In this document: in pieces, positions 6,570 through 9,969 of the stretch
Layout: the number at the start of each line of letters is the position of its first letter
How positions within the stretch are numbered: position 1 is the stretch's first letter
Source: Thermotoga sp. 4484_232
GTDB lineage: Bacteria; Thermotogota; Thermotogae; Thermotogales; Thermotogaceae
NCBI GenBank assembly: GCA_002084985.1
Contig: MZGO01000046.1
Coordinates: forward strand, 3,887-13,855
DNA: 9,969 bases
Reading direction: 5' to 3'
Notes under the pieces: model-generated
Databases searched by the model: none
What the model was told of the DNA's origin: nothing
Seen by the model: the letters and a program-made list of their open reading frames with translations, nothing else
Program-made: the position numbers and the translations under genes

Positions 6570-8084
6570 TTGGAAAGGGTTCTAATAGTGGATTACGGGT
6601 CTCAGTATACACAATTGATAGCAAGAAGAGTGAGGGAACTGGGGGTTTTTTCAGAAATAGTATCCTCAGATTCCACGATGGATCCAAATCTCTATGATCT
6701 GATCATACTTTCTGGAGGTCCCATGAGTGTCTATGAAGAAGACGCTCCTTCCCTCCCGGAATGGTTTCGCTCCTTTTATGGCAGTGTCCTTGCCATATGC
6801 TATGGAATGCAACTTCTTTCCAAGGAACTTGGAGGTAAAGTTGTGAGAGGAATCGGTGAATATGGAAGAACGAAGGTAAAAATCGTTAAGGACGATCTTT
6901 TATTCGACGGATTGCCAAAGGAGTTCCTAGTCTGGATGAGTCATGGAGACAGGGTAGAAGAACTGCCTGAAGGTTTTCATGTAACGTCCAAAACAGAAAA
7001 AGGTGTTATAGCATCCGCCACTGACTACAAAAAGTATTGGCTCCTTCAATTCCATCCAGAAGTTCATCACACCGAGTATGGAAAGGAGATATTAAGGAAT
7101 TTCCTGTTCAAGATAGGAAAGCTCAAGGGAGACTGGCGTTTGGAAAACGTGGTTCAATCCAGAATAAATCTCATAAAAAATACAATAGGAAACTCAAAGG
7201 CTATCATGGCGCTCTCTGGAGGAGTTGATTCGACTGTGGCGGGCGCCATGGTTCAAAAAGCAATCGGAGACAACTTCATAGGAGTCTTCGTCGACCACGG
7301 ACTTTTGAGAGAAGGGGAGAGAGAAGAGATAGTGCATTTTCTAAAAGATAAAATGAATATGAATATCGTGGTGGTGGATGCAAAAGAAAGATTTCTAGAT
7401 GGATTAAGGGGAGTGGTGGATCCAGAAAGAAAGAGAAAGATCATAGGAGAAACCTTCATCAGGGTTTTTGAGGAAGTGGCGAAAGAATTCAAAGCGGAAT
7501 TTCTCGTTCAAGGAACGATATATCCTGATGTTGTAGAAAGCGCGGGGAGTGGAAAGAACACATCTAGGATAAAGAGCCATCACAACGTCGGAGGACTCCC
7601 TGAAAAGATGGGTTTGAAGATCGTTGAACCTTTGCGCGATTTCTTCAAAGATGAGGTCAGAAAGATTGGAAAGATTTTGGAGATACCGGATGAGATCCTG
7701 AAAAGGCATCCATTTCCAGGTCCTGGTCTTGCCGTTAGAATAATAGGGGAAGTCACAGAAGAGCGTTTGAGAATCCTCAGAAAAGTCGACAGAATATTCC
7801 TCGAAACTTTAAAAAAATGGGATCTGTATGATAAAGTGTGGCAAGCTTTCGCAGTCCTTCTCCCTGTGAGAAGCGTTGGCGTTAAGGGAGATAGAAGATC
7901 ATATGGATACGTGGTTGCTCTGAGAGCCGTGGACAGTGTGGACGGTATGACAGCGGATTGGGTAAGACTTCCTCACGATTTTCTAGATGAGGTATCGAAA
8001 AGGATAACGGGGGAAGTTCCAGAGGTTACCAGAGTTGTCTACGATGTTACCATGAAACCACCTGCAACCATAGAATGGGAGTGA
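6570..8084 (+). CDS. guaA: GMP synthase (glutamine-hydrolysing)
   Basis: GuaA converts XMP to GMP using ATP and ammonia from glutamine, the last step of guanine nucleotide synthesis in the cytoplasm. The order of domains is complete. The class I glutamine amidotransferase has DYGSQYTQLIARRVRE, SGGPMSV, nucleophile Cys77 in AICYGMQ, and His162/Glu164 in QFHPEV. The ATP pyrophosphatase domain has P-loop SGGVDS (216-221), VFVDHGLLREGE, QGTIYPDVVES and IKSHHNVGGLPE. The C-terminal dimerisation domain has PFPGPGLAVRIIGE and ends TMKPPATIEWE. I chose TTG 6570 (504 residues, beginning MERVLIVDYGSQ) because GGTGA at 6560-6564 lies five bases upstream and the protein then begins like known GuaA. Alternatives are GTG 6561, ATG 6534 and TTG 6525; the last two would overlap the dppF remnant. 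The gene follows that remnant by 17 bases and precedes a LacI gene by 10, an unusual setting for a purine gene. Confidence 0.96.
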   Translation: MERVLIVDYGSQYTQLIARRVRELGVFSEIVSSDSTMDPNLYDLIILSGGPMSVYEEDAPSLPEWFRSFYGSVLAICYGMQLLSKELGGKVVRGIGEYGRTKVKIVKDDLLFDGLPKEFLVWMSHGDRVEELPEGFHVTSKTEKGVIASATDYKKYWLLQFHPEVHHTEYGKEILRNFLFKIGKLKGDWRLENVVQSRINLIKNTIGNSKAIMALSGGVDSTVAGAMVQKAIGDNFIGVFVDHGLLREGEREEIVHFLKDKMNMNIVVVDAKERFLDGLRGVVDPERKRKIIGETFIRVFEEVAKEFKAEFLVQGTIYPDVVESAGSGKNTSRIKSHHNVGGLPEKMGLKIVEPLRDFFKDEVRKIGKILEIPDEILKRHPFPGPGLAVRIIGEVTEERLRILRKVDRIFLETLKKWDLYDKVWQAFAVLLPVRSVGVKGDRRSYGYVVALRAVDSVDGMTADWVRLPHDFLDEVSKRITGEVPEVTRVVYDVTMKPPATIEWE

Positions 8085-8094
8085 GGTGGTTTAC

Positions 8095-9102
8095 GTGAAA
8101 ACCTTCGGAAGGGTGACCATTACAGATATTGCGAAGAAAACGGGATTTTCGATAAAAACTGTCTCGAGAGTGATAAACAACTCTCCAAACGTTAAGGAGG
8201 AAACAAGAAGGAAGATATTGAAAGCTATCGAGGAATCCGGCTACAGCGTGAATTTACTCGCAAAAGCTTTGAAGAAAGGGAAAACACAGACGGTGATCGT
8301 GTTCATGGACAAGCACGGAGGAGAATACTGGAGCTCCTGGCACAACATGATGATACGCGAGATAATCTCAGGTTTCAGAAGAGAAAATTACAAGATAATT
8401 GTCTCCCCATCCTCAGGAAAAGGTGTTTTGGATGACGAAACCGATGGTTTCCTATTTTTGAAGAGCGGCCTTGCAGATGGTGCTGTGATCTTCGACATAA
8501 TGAGAGAAGATATAAGGATAAAGTATCTCAGAGAAAACAAGATACCCTTCGTGATAGTTGGAAAGGACCTTGATCACGATGATACCAACTACGTGGATCT
8601 TGATAATTACATGGTGGGGTACATGGGAGGAGAGTATCTCATAAAAAAAGGGAAGAAAAGGATAGTTTTCATGCTTGGAAGTAAAGATTTCAACGTTAAC
8701 AGAGAAAGAGCTAAGGGATTCGAAGATGCGTGCAAAAAATACGGAATCGAGTATGAGGTGATATTCGAACTCAAGGATCCAGAAGAAGTATACAGAAAGG
8801 TGCAGGAAAAACTAAAAGAACCCATCGATGCGTTCTTCATATCTGGTGATGAGAGGGCCATGGGAGCATACAAGGCAGTTTATGAGGCGGGTCTTAAGAT
8901 ACCTGAAAATGTGGCGATTCTCGGAATAGACAACCTGCCTTTCAGTGAATATCTCCATCCACCTTTGACGACGATCGATCAAAGGGTTAAAGAGTTCGCC
9001 GGTATCACTGTAAAGATACTCCTCGATGCTATGAGACATTGGGATCCAAAAGTGAAAAGAGTAGTTATTCCACCAAGATTGATCGAAAGGGGTTCTGTAT
9101 GA
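8095..9102 (+). CDS. LacI-family transcriptional regulator
   Basis: This is a DNA-binding repressor that usually responds to a sugar. Residues 8-27 form the LacI helix-turn-helix (TITDIAKKTGFSIKTVSRVI). They are followed by NNSPNVKEETRRKILKAIEESGYSVN and the hinge-helix region LLAKALKKGKT (54-64). The remainder is a periplasmic-binding-protein-like sensor and dimerisation domain, with typical elements DGAVIFD, IPFVIVGKDLD, YMGGEYLIKKGKKRI, DAFFISGDERAMGAYKAVYEAGLKIPENVAILGIDNLPFSEYLHPPLTTI and a terminal IPPRLIERGSV. The length of 335 residues is normal. GTG 8095 is preferred over GTG 8086, because GAGGTGG (8083-8089) lies five bases before it and would otherwise overlap the earlier start. 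Its likely targets are the adjacent transporter genes and possibly itself, but I found no convincing operator in the window. The ligand is unknown. Confidence 0.94.
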   Translation: MKTFGRVTITDIAKKTGFSIKTVSRVINNSPNVKEETRRKILKAIEESGYSVNLLAKALKKGKTQTVIVFMDKHGGEYWSSWHNMMIREIISGFRRENYKIIVSPSSGKGVLDDETDGFLFLKSGLADGAVIFDIMREDIRIKYLRENKIPFVIVGKDLDHDDTNYVDLDNYMVGYMGGEYLIKKGKKRIVFMLGSKDFNVNRERAKGFEDACKKYGIEYEVIFELKDPEEVYRKVQEKLKEPIDAFFISGDERAMGAYKAVYEAGLKIPENVAILGIDNLPFSEYLHPPLTTIDQRVKEFAGITVKILLDAMRHWDPKVKRVVIPPRLIERGSV

Positions 9103-9969
9103 TGTCAGCAGAAATCGTCAGGAATGATTACGTCCCAGGAGGTTTCAAAAGGAAAGAATATAAGGGCTCTTTTCTGTACTACCAGTACGAGATGGGAGGG
9201 ATCTTCGTAGACGTTTCAAGAGAGAGGAAAGTGATCCAAGATGCTCTTGCTGAAAGATCTCTCGATGAGGGGTTAATTTCGAAGAGGGATTTCGATATAT
9301 ACATCGAATCTCTCAAGAAAATTTTCTCTGATATGGAAAACATAGAAGACATGTCGGATGAAGAAGTTTTTGGATTGATCCACGAGATCAGGGTGAAATT
9401 CCTTAAGGAAGGGAATCTGAAAATACTACAGGATGAGAGTAGAGACCGTTTTTTCAAAGAAAGCACATTCTCACTAGAAAAAGAGCCACTCCAGAAGATC
9501 TTGGAAGATTTCTTCAAGGGTGCAAAGGTTAAGATAGACAGAAGGAAACTCCTCGAGGAAGAGCTGAAGGTCAAGAGAAAAGTGATTTTAATTCCCGGTA
9601 GTTTTCGCGTATTACCTTTCCTGATACGACTCATATTCAACAACTTTCTCGAAAGTGAGATAGAGGTTTCCTTGTTTTTGAAAAAAAGGAGGGTTTTGGA
9701 TGAGCCCGTACCGGATGATCTGGACTTTTTGCTCAACAGACTGAAGCTGAAACCTGAAAACATGAATGTTCTAACTTACGATTTTCAAGGAGCTGGGTTA
9801 GACCTTAGGAAGGTGGATTTCCCGGAAAATCCGAAAGACTTCGTGATCATAGGCTTTGAAGAAAGGAGTATGTTTTCGCTACATGGTGCTCTTTTCGATT
9901 ATTTCATTGTGACGACCATCGAGAGCCCGAAAGCTATGAGGTACACTAATCTATTTGAACATGAAGGTA
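9099..9969 (+). CDS. Unrecognised protein, N-terminal 290 codons (3' end outside window)
   Basis: An uninterrupted frame runs from ATG 9099 (or ATG 9102) to the right edge. It begins in an ATGA overlap with the stop of the LacI gene, a standard sign of translational coupling. I do not recognise the family with confidence. The protein is soluble and charged, with no signal peptide or membrane helix. An N-terminal part (about 1-150) is rich in Lys, Glu and Asp and probably helical. From about 160 the pattern changes to alternating strand and helix: KRKVILIPGSFRVLPFLIRL, then EIEVSLFLKKRRV, then DFVIIGFEERS, then DYFIVTTIESP, as in a Rossmann-like domain. The spacing loosely recalls DUF89/ARMT1-type phosphatases, in which a helical domain precedes a DNAGE-containing sheet domain, but DNAGE itself is absent, so this is a weak lead only. 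Codon use matches its neighbours. Operon position suggests a role tied to the LacI regulon. Confidence 0.85.
   Translation, partial: MMSAEIVRNDYVPGGFKRKEYKGSFLYYQYEMGGIFVDVSRERKVIQDALAERSLDEGLISKRDFDIYIESLKKIFSDMENIEDMSDEEVFGLIHEIRVKFLKEGNLKILQDESRDRFFKESTFSLEKEPLQKILEDFFKGAKVKIDRRKLLEEELKVKRKVILIPGSFRVLPFLIRLIFNNFLESEIEVSLFLKKRRVLDEPVPDDLDFLLNRLKLKPENMNVLTYDFQGAGLDLRKVDFPENPKDFVIIGFEERSMFSLHGALFDYFIVTTIESPKAMRYTNLFEHEG

Noticed and set aside
9179..9763. Long open frame of 194 codons on the - strand
   Set aside because: It is serine- and leucine-rich and mirrors the Glu/Lys-rich + strand gene, which has a coupled start and an unbroken frame to the edge. No ribosome site or homology supports it.

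Overview
The window reads as a bacterial chromosome segment from a thermophilic member of the Thermotogae, most likely Thermotoga or a close relative. The reasons are circumstantial: the partial HAD phosphatase at the left edge is strikingly like what I remember of T. maritima TM0651; starts are often GTG or TTG behind strong GGTGA/GGAGG ribosome sites; and Opp/Dpp-type transporters next to LacI regulators are characteristic of that group. Species cannot be fixed by reading alone. All genes lie on the + strand, and almost every base is coding. There are no tRNA, rRNA, CRISPR or insertion-sequence signals.

Layout. (1) 3-563: C-terminal part of a Cof-type HAD phosphatase. (2) 499-1272: a small, apparently degenerate protein related to glycoside hydrolase family 3, whose probable TTG start lies inside the HAD gene behind a near-perfect ribosome site. 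(3) 1273-1451: a 179-base spacer with a good sigma-70-type promoter. (4) 1452-6552: a peptide/oligosaccharide ABC transporter operon with secreted binding protein, two permeases and two ATPases. A perfect 11-bp hairpin separates the binding-protein gene from the permeases. (5) 6570-8084: guaA, GMP synthase. (6) 8095-9102: a LacI-family repressor. (7) 9099 to the right edge: a long unrecognised protein, overlapping the repressor gene by ATGA.

The most notable feature is in the transporter. The first ATPase gene (DppD type) runs directly into the second (DppF type) with no intergenic space. The sequence passes from the DppD C-terminal tail to the part of DppF just after its Q-loop, and the frame changes at the join. 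A deletion of a few hundred bases appears to have removed the end of dppD, including its expected fourth C-terminal cysteine, and the first 100 or so codons of dppF, including the Walker A motif. The rest of dppF has no stop codons and looks well preserved, so the event is either recent or an assembly artefact.

How the genes may work together: the binding protein would capture a solute outside the cytoplasmic membrane, the permeases form the channel, and the ATPases drive transport. The LacI protein probably responds to a sugar-like ligand, and its position hints that the transporter carries a carbohydrate, as several Opp-type systems in Thermotoga do. guaA is a housekeeping purine gene that appears to share the transcript. 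Spacing from 1452 to the end is tight (ATGA overlap up to 48 bases), so one transcript is plausible. No clearly new defence or mobile system is visible.
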